A DNA stretch of 64,000 bases, taken from NCBI RefSeq assembly GCF_029478095.1, contig NZ_JAKOAV010000007.1, positions 62,001 through 126,000 on the forward strand, given 5' to 3'. The stretch comes from Pelotomaculum isophthalicicum JI (GTDB lineage: Bacteria; Bacillota; Desulfotomaculia; Desulfotomaculales; Pelotomaculaceae). The notes beneath the pieces were generated by a model. It worked only from the letters and a program-made list of their open reading frames with translations. It was not told the DNA's origin and did not search any database. Below, one piece after another: positions 25,382-33,574 of this stretch (positions within the stretch are counted from its first letter, which is position 1; each line of letters starts with the position of its first letter). Position numbers and translations under genes: made by a program.

Positions 25382-26106
25382 GCAGTTTTGAACTGGTTAC
25401 TTACAACCAGCCCCGGGCTTTTATAACAGAGTCTTTTCGGACTCTACGGGCAAATCTTCAGTTTTTTGAGGTGGGGGATTCATTAAAAGCGATCTTGCTG
25501 GCCGGGGGAGGGTTCGGAGAAGGGACTTCTTTTATGACAGCCAACCTTGGTGTCGTTTTCGCGCAAACCGGCCAAAAGGTTATTGTTGTTGACTGCGACC
25601 TGCGTAAACCACAGCAGCATTTAATTTTTAACGTGGATAATAACTCCGGTTTGACAAATATTTTATTAGAATTCAAAGAACCTGAAGATGTTATCAAGGA
25701 CCTTCCAATAGCCGGATTAAAAATATTAACCGCAGGCCCGCCTTCTGCCAACCCGACTGAATTGCTAGGCAAAAACAAGATGCGCCAGTTAATCGCAAGC
25801 CTGAAAGAAAAGGCTGATGTAATCCTATTGGATGCGCCTCCGTTAGCGGTTGTGGCCGATGCCGCCGTTTTGTCAAAGGCGGTGGACGGTGTGTTGATGG
25901 TGGTAAGAGCGATGGTTGCCTCTCATGATTCGGTAGTTAGGACCAAGGAGATGTTAACAAACGCCAGAGCAAGGATCCTTGGCGTAGCTTTAAATTGTGC
26001 CAGAATGAATGAAGCTGTTGAGAATTATCAATCACACTACGCGAATAAAGAGAAAATCATTAAAAAAGAGACGGAGATTAAAAAGAAGGCGCCTGTCAAA
26101 AAGTAA
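25378..26106 (+). CDS. CpsD/CapB-type tyrosine kinase-like protein with degenerate Walker A
   Basis: A bacterial tyrosine kinase-family P-loop protein of 242 residues. In active members the P-loop reads P-G-E-G-K-S/T. Here it is G-G-F-G-E-G-T-S-F, so the phosphate-binding Lys is missing. Walker A' (V-I-V-V-D-C-D-L-R-K-P) and Walker B-like V-I-L-L-D-A-P-P are intact. N-terminal S-F-R-T-L-R-A-N-L-Q matches the kinase oligomerisation region. The C-terminal tail has only two tyrosines (Y-Q-S-H-Y) and then Lys/Glu repeats, unlike Tyr-rich tails. It may keep nucleotide-dependent assembly but have weak or no kinase activity; that is inference. TTG at 25378 overlaps the CpsC-like stop. Confidence 0.85.
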   Translation: MSSFELVTYNQPRAFITESFRTLRANLQFFEVGDSLKAILLAGGGFGEGTSFMTANLGVVFAQTGQKVIVVDCDLRKPQQHLIFNVDNNSGLTNILLEFKEPEDVIKDLPIAGLKILTAGPPSANPTELLGKNKMRQLIASLKEKADVILLDAPPLAVVADAAVLSKAVDGVLMVVRAMVASHDSVVRTKEMLTNARARILGVALNCARMNEAVENYQSHYANKEKIIKKETEIKKKAPVKK

Positions 26107-26116
26107 ATTGTTATTT

Positions 26117-26243
26117 AAGTAGTCAGAATTCAGAATTCAGTAGAAATTCCTTGCATTCCTTTAGAGTTTTTAAACCCTTGAGTTGTACCCAAAAATTATT
26201 CTGACTACTGAATACTGACTACTGACTACTGGCTACTAAGTAG
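26117..26243. repeat. AGTCAG-type MITE-like element 6 (core A, inverted)
   Basis: The left arm AGTAGTCAGAATTCAGAATT is followed by the reverse complement of core A (TTTTTAAACCCTTGAGTTGT...) and a right arm of repeated CTGACTACTGA units. Its core matches elements 1 and 2 in the opposite orientation. Confidence 0.85.
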
Positions 26244-26277
26244 TTCAGCAAATTATATTAAAGCTGGTGGTTCTCGA

Positions 26278-27222
26278 ATGAGTACTTTTCTGGTCACCGG
26301 AGGGGGGGGCTTCATTGGTTCTAACCTAACCATCGCTCTGGTTGAGCAAGGCCATAAGGTAAAGGTTTTGGATAATTTTTCTACCGGCAGCCTGGACAAT
26401 TTGACGCCGGTTTTGAATGAAATAGCGGTGCATAAAGGGGATCTGCGAAACCTTAATGATGTCCGGCAGGCTGTTAAGGGAGTTGATGCAGTTTTTCACC
26501 AGGGCGCGTTGCCGTCAGTGCCGAGGTCGGTGGCAGACCCATTGACGACCAGTGAAGTTAATATTAACGGGACACTGAATATTTTTCAGGCCTCCAGGGA
26601 TGCCGGCGTCAGGAGAGTGGTCTATGCTTCCTCATCTTCTGTTTATGGTGTCAATGATATCCTTCCAAAAGTTGAAAGTATGACTCCCTGCCCAATGTCG
26701 CCTTATGCGGCTACCAAACTTGCCGGGGAAGTATTCGGAAGGATTTTTTATGAGCTGTATGGTTTGGAAACAGTGGGACTGAGGTATTTTAACGTTTTTG
26801 GTCCGCGGCAAAACCCAAAATCAGAGTATGCCGCGGTTATTCCCCGGTTTATCAAAGCATTGTTGGATAAAACGCCGCCGGTAGTATACGGTGACGGAGA
26901 GCAGTCCCGGGATTTTACTTTCGTTGACGATGTTGTCCAGGCAAATCTTTTGTCCTGGCGGGCGGCGGGAGTTGCCGGGAAAGTTGTCAATATCGCCGGT
27001 GGCAACAGAATTACTTTGAATGGGTTATTGAATGTTTTAAAGGGAATTACCGGCTCGCAAATGGAGGCAATATATTCTGAAGCACGGCCGGGTGATGTAA
27101 AGCACTCAATGGCGAGCATAGAAAAAGCTTCCGGTCTACTCGGTTTTTCTCCAAAAACCAGTTTAGAAAAAGGATTAAGGTCAACAGTTGAATGGTTAAA
27201 AAACATAGTGCGCCCCGGGTAA
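26278..27222 (+). CDS. NAD-dependent UDP-sugar epimerase (GalE/WbpP-like SDR)
   Basis: An extended SDR of 314 residues that probably epimerises C4 of a UDP-hexose or UDP-N-acetylhexosamine (or its uronate). The NAD motif is T-G-G-G-G-F-I-G-S-N-L, with H-Q-G-A-L-P-S-V-P-R-S and S-S-S-S-V-Y-G-V-N. The catalytic pair is in P-Y-A-A-T-K-L-A-G-E, and R-Y-F-N-V-F-G-P-R-Q lies in the substrate region. S-V-P-R-S and F-N-V-F-G-P-R-Q are typical of WbpP/TviC-type and uronate 4-epimerases. ATG at 26278 follows GGTGGTTCTCGA. The downstream glycosyltransferase gene starts inside its last 31 bases, so they are translationally coupled. Confidence 0.87.
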   Translation: MSTFLVTGGGGFIGSNLTIALVEQGHKVKVLDNFSTGSLDNLTPVLNEIAVHKGDLRNLNDVRQAVKGVDAVFHQGALPSVPRSVADPLTTSEVNINGTLNIFQASRDAGVRRVVYASSSSVYGVNDILPKVESMTPCPMSPYAATKLAGEVFGRIFYELYGLETVGLRYFNVFGPRQNPKSEYAAVIPRFIKALLDKTPPVVYGDGEQSRDFTFVDDVVQANLLSWRAAGVAGKVVNIAGGNRITLNGLLNVLKGITGSQMEAIYSEARPGDVKHSMASIEKASGLLGFSPKTSLEKGLRSTVEWLKNIVRPG

Positions 27223-28376
27223 TTCATGTAACCACAATCGGTATAACTTCTTACCGGGCTCTGCTGGCTCAATGCAGGTACTTCCGCCAGAAAGGTGTTG
27301 AGGTGGGGTTTGTTTTCAGCCCTTCCCCAGAGGGTGAGATGCTGCGTCAATTGGGATTCCCGGTAGAGGAGATTTATATCGACAGAAAGATTAATATCTG
27401 GTCAGATTCGAGGTCGATATATAAATTGCTCCGTTATTTCCGGACCGTAAGACCGGATATTGTCCATACCCATACTTCCAAGGCGGGAGTAGTGGGCAGG
27501 GTGGCTGCCAGACTCGCGGGTGTTCCCAACATCATTCACACAGTACATGGATTTCCCTTTCACCCGGGAATGCCAAAGCTTAAACGATGGGTCTATGAGC
27601 AAATTGAGAGACGAATGGCCGGGATCACGGACTTCATGCTGTCCCAAAGTGAAGAGGATGTTGTTAACGCTTCTAATATGGGTATTAAGCCGCGTAAGGG
27701 TGATTTGCTGCACATTGGCAACGGTGTTGACCTGGCTGAATTTGATCCGGACGAATATTCCTCCGGGCGGAGATTCCGTGTCAGGGAAAGACTGGCAATC
27801 GGTGAAAAAGAGCCGGTAATTACGATGATCGGCCGCATTAATCAGGAAAAAGGATACCATGATTTGGTCGATGCGCTGCAAACGGTTAGGGATATTCCGT
27901 GGCAGGCTCTTTTTATCGGCCCTGACGAGGGTTTTTTGTCCATCTTAACTCAGCAAATTAATAGTTGCGAATTACAAGACCGAATCGGGATTTTGGGACC
28001 GCGGAGTGATATTGCCGACTTGCTGGCGGTGACGGATATTTACGTGCTCCCTTCTTACCGTGAGGGGTTGCCCCGCTCCCTGATCGAAGCCCAGGCCATG
28101 GCTTTGCCCTGCGTAGCTACTAATATCAGGGGATGCCGGGAGGTTGTTGAAGAAGGTGTGACAGGATTTCTGATAACGCCGGGAGACAGCGAAACTATGG
28201 GCGGGGTTTTGCGCAAGCTGCTGCTGGATCCCGGGCTTCGCCTGCGAATGGGTCAGGAGGGGCGGAAGCGGGTGCGCCGGTATTTCGATGAAGCTGAGGT
28301 GAGCCGGAAGGTTATGTCCGTTTATGAGGAAGTCTTGAAATATGAAAAAAATTCTTATTATCATAAGCAACTTTAA
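27192..28376 (+). CDS. Glycosyltransferase family 4 protein
   Basis: A GT-B retaining glycosyltransferase of 394 residues, of the WcaA/PglA-like group. Acceptor-domain motifs are H-T-H-T-S-K-A-G-V-V-G-R-V-A-A-R and H-T-V-H-G-F-P-F-H. The donor domain has V-I-T-M-I-G-R-I-N-Q-E-K-G-Y-H-D and the complete EX7E in Y-R-E-G-L-P-R-S-L-I-E-A-Q. H-T-H-T-S-K-A-G is common in N-acetyl-galactosaminyl- or uronic-acid-adding enzymes that act early, but the donor is not determined. ATG at 27192 overlaps the epimerase gene by 31 bases, and its own end overlaps the next glycosyltransferase by 35 bases, so three genes run together. Confidence 0.88.
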   Translation: MVKKHSAPRVIHVTTIGITSYRALLAQCRYFRQKGVEVGFVFSPSPEGEMLRQLGFPVEEIYIDRKINIWSDSRSIYKLLRYFRTVRPDIVHTHTSKAGVVGRVAARLAGVPNIIHTVHGFPFHPGMPKLKRWVYEQIERRMAGITDFMLSQSEEDVVNASNMGIKPRKGDLLHIGNGVDLAEFDPDEYSSGRRFRVRERLAIGEKEPVITMIGRINQEKGYHDLVDALQTVRDIPWQALFIGPDEGFLSILTQQINSCELQDRIGILGPRSDIADLLAVTDIYVLPSYREGLPRSLIEAQAMALPCVATNIRGCREVVEEGVTGFLITPGDSETMGGVLRKLLLDPGLRLRMGQEGRKRVRRYFDEAEVSRKVMSVYEEVLKYEKNSYYHKQL

Positions 28377-29481
28377 CGGAGTGGGAGGAGCGGAGACAGC
28401 AACCTACCGTTTCTTAAATAAAGTAGATAGAAATATATTCAAAATTGATGTTTGTTTTTTTGGTTTTGAAGATGATTTTGTATTGTCGGTGAAAAGAATA
28501 GTTAACCAGGTTTTTTGTATTGATGCAAAAAAATGTGGTCTTATCTCAACGTATTTTAAGTTACTCAAATTAATAAAAGCTGAGAAATACGATATTTTGC
28601 ATACGCATCTGGCCTTAGCGGACATTTATGGTCTTTTTTTAGGCTTCTTCACTCCTGTAAAACTGATCAGTACCGAGCACAATCTTTCGGACCGGAGAAA
28701 AGTAACAACGCTGGGACGTATTTATTACCGCCTGGCCAAATGGAGGACCAATCATTTTGTGGGGGTATCCAGTAAGATTATACACTGGTTAAAAACTATT
28801 GGAGTACCCGAAAAGAAGCTTGTTTTGATCCCAAATCCCATAGAACTTAATGAGATACGCAAAGGAGTCTTTTCAAAAAGAGATTTTTGCGAGTACTCCC
28901 ACTGGCCTGATGATTCCATTATTGTAGGGACAGTAGCGAATTTTAGACCGGTAAAAGGTTTGAGCTACCTGATCGATAGTATAAAAATCTTAACAGAAGC
29001 AGGCTTTAATGTGAGACTGGTTATTATCGGTGATGGGCCGGAGCGGGGAAACCTTGAAAATCAGATCCGGGCGAACCAGCTAACCGGGCATGTGCGATTA
29101 CTAGGGTTTAGAAAAGATATCAGGGATTTGCTGCCTTTGTTTGATTTGTATGTTTCACCGTCACTCATGGAGGGATTTGGCATATCTATTGTTGAGGCAA
29201 TGTCTTGCGGGGTGCCGGTGGTGGCCACGGAAGTGGGTGGAGTAACTGATTTTTTGAAGCATATGAAAAACTCTTACCTCGTAAAGCCGGGGGATCCCCA
29301 TGCTTTGGCTGAAGGTATCAGTTATCTGATTAATAATAAAACCGAAGCTGTCAAGTTTAGCGCATGTGCCTATAACGACGCACATCATTATGAGACAGAC
29401 GACTTAGTGAAGTATCTGGAGAAATTGTATATGGGGGATGCTCATAATTTTCGCTGCGCAGGCGGCATTAATGACCTGTAG
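28342..29481 (+). CDS. Glycosyltransferase family 4 protein
   Basis: A GT-B glycosyltransferase of 379 residues. The start M-K-K-I-L-I-I-I-S-N-F-N-G-V-G-G-A-E leads the acceptor domain, and H-T-H-L-A-L-A-D-I-Y-G marks the conserved His region. The donor domain has V-G-T-V-A-N-F-R-P-V-K-G-L-S-Y-L and the full EX7E in M-E-G-F-G-I-S-I-V-E-A-M. ATG at 28342 follows TGAGGAAG and overlaps the end of the preceding glycosyltransferase, so the gene is translationally coupled. The sequence is intact with no unusual residues. Donor and linkage remain unknown. Confidence 0.88.
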   Translation: MKKILIIISNFNGVGGAETATYRFLNKVDRNIFKIDVCFFGFEDDFVLSVKRIVNQVFCIDAKKCGLISTYFKLLKLIKAEKYDILHTHLALADIYGLFLGFFTPVKLISTEHNLSDRRKVTTLGRIYYRLAKWRTNHFVGVSSKIIHWLKTIGVPEKKLVLIPNPIELNEIRKGVFSKRDFCEYSHWPDDSIIVGTVANFRPVKGLSYLIDSIKILTEAGFNVRLVIIGDGPERGNLENQIRANQLTGHVRLLGFRKDIRDLLPLFDLYVSPSLMEGFGISIVEAMSCGVPVVATEVGGVTDFLKHMKNSYLVKPGDPHALAEGISYLINNKTEAVKFSACAYNDAHHYETDDLVKYLEKLYMGDAHNFRCAGGINDL

Positions 29482-29532
29482 GCTTATCACGGGTAGATGA
29501 TGATGGGGGTATGTTTTTTGGCTGGAACAGTA

Positions 29533-30153
29533 ATGAATAGTGAACTAAGCAGGTTATTTTACCAAAGGAATGAAGAGCTTTTTCGAGAGGGTGAGTGGCA
29601 CCGTGAGATAAAGAGTTTAGACCTGGATTTTAGAAATAAAACCGTCCTTGATCTCGCGGCCGGAACGGGCCACTGGGAAGAAGTTTTTCTGTCCCTGGGC
29701 GCTGGTAAAGTAATTTGGCAGGACCTTTCCGAATTTTTTTACGAGAAAGCGAAACGCAGGCTGCAGGGCTGTGATAATGTGGAATTTCTATTGGGAGACA
29801 TGATGTCTATTCCTCTGGAAAACGAATCGGTTGATTTTGTTCTGTGCAGGGACTCCATTTTCCATTCCCCAAGTGAAAAAAGAACAGTAGCCGAGGTTTA
29901 TCGCGTACTTAAGGAAAATGGATATTTTTACTTAACCTTCCGTAACTGGCGCAGGATCTTTAGGGAACCTTTAACCTGGAAGTCACCATTGAAGCTATTA
30001 TCCCCATACATTTACAGAATTACCGAAAAAAAATTAATTCATACGGTCTTCACCTCGGAAGGCTTTATCTTGTCATGCCTAAAAAAATGTGGTTATAAGA
30101 TTGAGAGAGTGAGCCGGGTAGATTCAGTTTCTTTAATCCTTGCGCGTAAATAG
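29533..30153 (+). CDS. SAM-dependent methyltransferase (Methyltransf_11/25)
   Basis: A class I methyltransferase of about 206 residues. SAM motif I is V-L-D-L-A-A-G-T-G-H-W-E-E. The acidic partner is in I-W-Q-D-L-S-E, F-L-L-G-D-M-M-S-I-P gives motif III, and the F-V-L-C-R-D-S-I-F-H stretch is motif IV. ATG at 29533 is chosen because family members begin shortly before the first helix; an ATG at 29497 would add 12 residues, and neither has a strong ribosome site. The last 50 residues are basic and hydrophobic. The methylated target, sugar or lipid, cannot be inferred. Confidence 0.8.
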   Translation: MNSELSRLFYQRNEELFREGEWHREIKSLDLDFRNKTVLDLAAGTGHWEEVFLSLGAGKVIWQDLSEFFYEKAKRRLQGCDNVEFLLGDMMSIPLENESVDFVLCRDSIFHSPSEKRTVAEVYRVLKENGYFYLTFRNWRRIFREPLTWKSPLKLLSPYIYRITEKKLIHTVFTSEGFILSCLKKCGYKIERVSRVDSVSLILARK

Positions 30154-30180
30154 CGGGATAGACAAGGCCGGGTGATTTAA

Positions 30181-30756
30181 ATAAAAAGAAGGATTCGATA
30201 TATAGTTATATTTTTTAGCTTTCTTCTTATTGGGATAATTATATTTTTTGCCAACCCCCCGTGGGCGTTACTGGCAAAACTATTAGTCATTGATGACAAG
30301 CCCGAGAAAGTAGATGTACTGGTAGTCCTCGAGGGTGATTCGGAAAGGGATCTCTACGCGGTGCAGCTTTATAAGCTAGGCCTGGCGCCAAAAATAATCA
30401 TATCTGGTTGTGGCGGTGAGCAGAAGGCAAAAGTAGTTGTCAACGCGGGTGTTAGGGAAAGGGATATTTTAGTCGATGGCAAATCCGAAAGCACTTATCA
30501 GAATGCCGTTTATTCCAAGGATATTGTAACCGCTCAAAATTTCAAGTCTGCCATTATCATTACTTCGCCGTACCACATGAGGAGAACCAAGCTGGTATTC
30601 GGAAGGATATTCAGAAATACCGGCGTGAAACTGCTTTACTGTTCGACCAAGGACTCAGGATTTAATGTGGATGGGCAGTGCAAAAGCGATATTGACAGGC
30701 AGATAGTCCGAAGCGAGTATATAAAACTGATTTATTACTGGTTCAGGTATTGGTAG
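30181..30756 (+). CDS. YdcF/SanA-like DUF218 membrane protein (non-AUG start)
   Basis: The product is about 191 residues. A hydrophobic N-terminal anchor is followed by a DUF218 domain with D-V-L-V-V-L-E-G-D-S, I-I-I-S-G-C-G-G-E, E-S-T-Y-Q-N-A-V-Y-S and the active-site-like T-S-P-Y-H-M-R-R-T. DUF218 proteins are tied to envelope homeostasis, but their chemistry is not settled. The in-frame stop TAA lies just upstream (30178-30180), and no ATG, GTG or TTG precedes the anchor. The codon ATA at 30181 (then K-R-R-I-R-Y) is correctly spaced behind GGGTGA, so ATA initiation or a mutated ATG is inferred. GTG at 30361 would lose the anchor and first strand. Confidence 0.7.
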   Translation: MKRRIRYIVIFFSFLLIGIIIFFANPPWALLAKLLVIDDKPEKVDVLVVLEGDSERDLYAVQLYKLGLAPKIIISGCGGEQKAKVVVNAGVRERDILVDGKSESTYQNAVYSKDIVTAQNFKSAIIITSPYHMRRTKLVFGRIFRNTGVKLLYCSTKDSGFNVDGQCKSDIDRQIVRSEYIKLIYYWFRYW

Positions 30757-30833
30757 AGCCAGTAGTCAGGAATCAGTAGTCAGGATGAGAGAACGGTTAT
30801 CGCCTTGAGGTATTCTGAATTCTGACTACTTGA
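30756..30833. repeat. AGTCAG-type MITE-like element 7 (core B)
   Basis: The left arm CCAGTAGTCAGGAATCAGTA is followed by a core with GATGAGAGAACGGTTATCGC and the right arm TTCTGAATTCTGACTACTTG. Its core matches element 4. It lies between two genes of the same orientation. Confidence 0.8.
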
Positions 30834-30847
30834 AAGGGTGGCATATA

Positions 30848-31909
30848 GTGGGAAGTTATTATGTGCTGGGTTTGCGTGATAAGGATCAGTGGCTGCGGGA
30901 GCTGGGTTATATAAAGGAGTTGAGTCCGGATCTTCATTACACGCCCGAATACTGCGGATTATTCAAGGAATCGGGGGAAGTCCGGCTTTTCGTCTACAAA
31001 GAAGGAGGCGACTCTGTTGTTTATCCTTTTCTGCTCAGGAAGGTGAATTTAATCCCGGGCCTGGAAGGCAAACTTGAGCAGGACCTGTACGATGTTACCA
31101 GCCCTTATGGTTATGGAGGGCCGTTGGCCTCTCCGTCAGCCGGTGAAGGTGTATGGGGCAACTTTCACCTGTGTTTCACGGATTATTGCGCCAGGAACCG
31201 TATCGTCAGCGAGTTTATCCGGTTCCACCCTTTATTGGGAAATCACCGCTTACTATTAAACAACTTGGAAGTCGAAAGGGTTTCCTCAGTAATCTGCGTA
31301 GATCTCAGAAGAACTAATGAAGAAATATGGACTGGGTATGAGCGCAATAACCGCAAAAACATAAATAAAGCTTACCGGGAAGGTCTTGAAGTGATCCTTG
31401 AAGATACGCCGTCGCACTTTTCCGATTTTATTTCGATTTACCACCATACGCTTTTTCGAAACCAGGCCAGTGAATTTTACTTCTTTAACAGCGATTTTTA
31501 TGAATATATACATAAAGAATTAAAGAGTAACTTTTTGTATGCTCACACCTCGAAAAACGGCCAAATTATTTCCACTGAGCTGCTCTTGTTTAATAAAACT
31601 TATATTCATTCATTTCTAGGAGGGACTTTAGAACAATTTTATGAGTACCGGCCGAACAATATATTAAAACATGAAGTAATCAAGTGGGCAAAAGACAGGG
31701 GCATCAGCTATTTTTTACTTGGCGGGGGGTACCGTGAGGGTGACGGTATTTATTGCTATAAACATTCTTTCTCCCGCGATGGTGTGTTGGATTTCTACAT
31801 CGGGAAAAAGGTGCATAACCATGGAGCGGTAAGCATGCTGGAAAATATGATGGCGACAAAAGTCCCACGGGAAAGCGACAGTTATTTCCCCGGTTACCGG
31901 AGGTACTAG
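30848..31909 (+). CDS. FemAB/GNAT-like acyltransferase
   Basis: The protein belongs to the GNAT-fold 'CelD/BioF2 or FemX-like' group, 353 residues from the GTG at 30848, which follows AGGGTGG; TTG at 30830 is the alternative. Visible features are W-T-G-Y-E-R-N-N-R-K-N-I-N-K-A-Y-R, the central helix pattern of FemAB proteins, F-L-Y-A-H-T-S-K-N-G-Q-I-I-S-T-E-L on a GNAT strand, and F-L-L-G-G-G-Y-R-E-G-D-G-I near the end. Members in polysaccharide clusters are thought to add an acyl or amino-acid group to a sugar, often an amino sugar. It is followed after two bases by the priming transferase gene. The donor (aminoacyl-tRNA or acyl-CoA) is unknown. Confidence 0.75.
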   Translation: MGSYYVLGLRDKDQWLRELGYIKELSPDLHYTPEYCGLFKESGEVRLFVYKEGGDSVVYPFLLRKVNLIPGLEGKLEQDLYDVTSPYGYGGPLASPSAGEGVWGNFHLCFTDYCARNRIVSEFIRFHPLLGNHRLLLNNLEVERVSSVICVDLRRTNEEIWTGYERNNRKNINKAYREGLEVILEDTPSHFSDFISIYHHTLFRNQASEFYFFNSDFYEYIHKELKSNFLYAHTSKNGQIISTELLLFNKTYIHSFLGGTLEQFYEYRPNNILKHEVIKWAKDRGISYFLLGGGYREGDGIYCYKHSFSRDGVLDFYIGKKVHNHGAVSMLENMMATKVPRESDSYFPGYRRY

Positions 31910-31911
31910 AG

Positions 31912-32511
31912 ATGAAAAGGGCATTTGACCTGATTGGCTCTTTACTGATCCTGGCGCTCATCAGCCCGCTGCTTTTGGCGGTAGCGCTGGCGATAAAAAT
32001 AACTTCGCCGGGTCCGGTCATCTTTAAACAAAAGCGTCTGGGGCGACAAGGGAAAATATTTTATTTGTATAAATTCCGGAGCATGATTCCCAACGCCGAG
32101 AAAACCGGCTCCGGGATGTTTGTGGAGAAAGATGACCCACGCATAACCAAAATAGGTAAGTTCCTTAGAAAGACCAGCATTGATGAACTGGCGCAGCTTT
32201 TTAACGTGCTGCGCGGTGAAATGAGCCTGGTCGGCCCACGGCCCGCCCCCCTGCACCACCTCAGCAAGTATGACGAAAGGCAGCGGAAAAGGCTCGACGT
32301 TAAGCCCGGCATAACCGGCTGGGCACAGGTTAACGGCCGCTTAGCCATTTACTGGCCCGAGCGTATCGAATTGGATGTCTGGTATGTTGAGCATTATTCG
32401 TTCTGGCTGGACATAAAGATATTAGTCAGAACCGTCGCCGTGGTTTTGTTCCGCCACGGCGGAACCGCCAGGGCGGATCGTAAAGAGGTAGACCCGTTTA
32501 TGAAAATGTAA
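31912..32511 (+). CDS. Undecaprenyl-phosphate sugar phosphotransferase (short PglC-type)
   Basis: A priming enzyme that moves a sugar-1-phosphate from UDP-sugar to undecaprenyl phosphate at the inner membrane face, starting the repeat unit. The 199-residue form has one reentrant/membrane helix (about residues 9-30), then F-K-Q-K-R-L-G-R-Q-G-K and Y-K-F-R-S-M. The catalytic pair D-D-P-R-I-T-K-I-G is followed by L-R-K-T-S-I-D-E-L-A-Q and V-G-P-R-P-A-P, and K-P-G-I-T-G-W-A-Q-V-N-G-R ends the core. This is the monotopic phosphoglycosyl transferase family. It is the only priming transferase seen in the window. It follows the acyltransferase gene by two bases and precedes repeat element 8. Confidence 0.92.
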   Translation: MKRAFDLIGSLLILALISPLLLAVALAIKITSPGPVIFKQKRLGRQGKIFYLYKFRSMIPNAEKTGSGMFVEKDDPRITKIGKFLRKTSIDELAQLFNVLRGEMSLVGPRPAPLHHLSKYDERQRKRLDVKPGITGWAQVNGRLAIYWPERIELDVWYVEHYSFWLDIKILVRTVAVVLFRHGGTARADRKEVDPFMKM

Positions 32512-32518
32512 TTCATTA

Positions 32519-32613
32519 AGGAGTCAGAATTCAGGAGTCAGGAGTCAGAATATTAAAAGATGAAAAACTTTTATTATTTATTCTGAGTACTGAATCCTGA
32601 CTACTGACTACTA
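32519..32613. repeat. AGTCAG-type MITE-like element 8
   Basis: The left arm GGAGTCAGAATTCAGGAGTC is followed by a short AT-rich core (ATTAAAAGATGAAAAACTTT) and the right arm GAATCCTGACTACTGACTAC. The core differs from A and B. Confidence 0.75.
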
Positions 32614-32632
32614 ATGCAATGGAGGATTACAG

Positions 32633-33574
32633 GTGAGGCTTAAAGGGCGTAAGGTTTTAGTGACGGGGGGAGCCGGTTTTTTAGGCTCCCACTTATGTGA
32701 AAAGCTGCTCGCGGAAGGAGCGGAGGTGCATGTGCTGGATGTGTTTACTTCCGGCAGGGCCGCTAATCTGGGCGCGTTATCAGGGCAAATCAACCTTGTT
32801 AACGGTGATATCGCCAGCGCGGATTCAGTCTTAAAGGCCGTGGGGAACACCGATACGATTGTTCACCTGGCTTTTCCCCTGGCCTTGCGCGAGCGGTCAA
32901 TTGAAACTCCGGTTATAACAGGTATTTTGACCGGCCTTCTAAATTTGATCAAGGCAGCCCTTGCCCGTGACGCTTTGCTGATTTATACTTCGTCGATTGC
33001 TGTTTACGGGAATGGAAGATATGTTCCTATTGATGAAAACCACCCTTTGGAGCCTGTCCTGATACACGGCGCCGTAAAATTGGCCGGCGAAAACTTCTGC
33101 CGCACACTTGCCGGAAGCAATGGACTGCGAACGGTCATCCTCCGGGTGGCGGATATTTATGGCCCACGTAACACCAGGATCAGTGTGCCGATAAAATTCT
33201 TGCTCCAGGCTATGGCAAACGAGCCAATAACGGTATATGGGGATGGTTCCGACAGCCGCTCTTATACATTCGTTGCCGACTTTACCGAAGCGGTTGTCTT
33301 AAGCATGATCCGGCCTGAAGCAACCGGTGATGTTTTTAATGTTGGAAGTGATGAGTGTGTGTCCATGTGTGAACTAGCTTCTAACATTAGGGGAATTGTG
33401 GGAAGCGCCAGCCCGGTCCTCTTTCAGGACAGTCCGGCCGCCGGACGCAGGCTGTTTATTGACAACCGGAAATCAAAAGAGGTACTTGGCTTTAAACCGG
33501 CGTTTAGAATTGCCGAAGGGCTCGCTATAACTCACCGCTGGCTTAAAGATAACCCGGAATATTATCATTTGTAA
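32633..33574 (+). CDS. NAD-dependent epimerase/dehydratase (extended SDR)
   Basis: An extended SDR of 313 residues acting on a nucleotide sugar. The NAD motif is T-G-G-A-G-F-L-G-S-H-L. The Ser strand is Y-T-S-S-I-A-V-Y-G-N-G, and R-V-A-D-I-Y-G-P-R-N lies in the substrate lobe. The usual Y-x-x-x-K position reads I-H-G-A-V-K-L-A-G-E, so the catalytic Tyr of the SDR family is His here while Lys is kept. That change would be expected to alter or abolish normal SDR chemistry. GTG at 32633 follows GGAGG. The 3' end overlaps the convergent DUF3307 gene by ten bases. Confidence 0.82.
   Translation: MRLKGRKVLVTGGAGFLGSHLCEKLLAEGAEVHVLDVFTSGRAANLGALSGQINLVNGDIASADSVLKAVGNTDTIVHLAFPLALRERSIETPVITGILTGLLNLIKAALARDALLIYTSSIAVYGNGRYVPIDENHPLEPVLIHGAVKLAGENFCRTLAGSNGLRTVILRVADIYGPRNTRISVPIKFLLQAMANEPITVYGDGSDSRSYTFVADFTEAVVLSMIRPEATGDVFNVGSDECVSMCELASNIRGIVGSASPVLFQDSPAAGRRLFIDNRKSKEVLGFKPAFRIAEGLAITHRWLKDNPEYYHL

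Noticed and set aside
26748-27350. 200-codon minus-strand open frame
   Set aside because: It is antisense to the epimerase and glycosyltransferase genes and has no motif or ribosome site.
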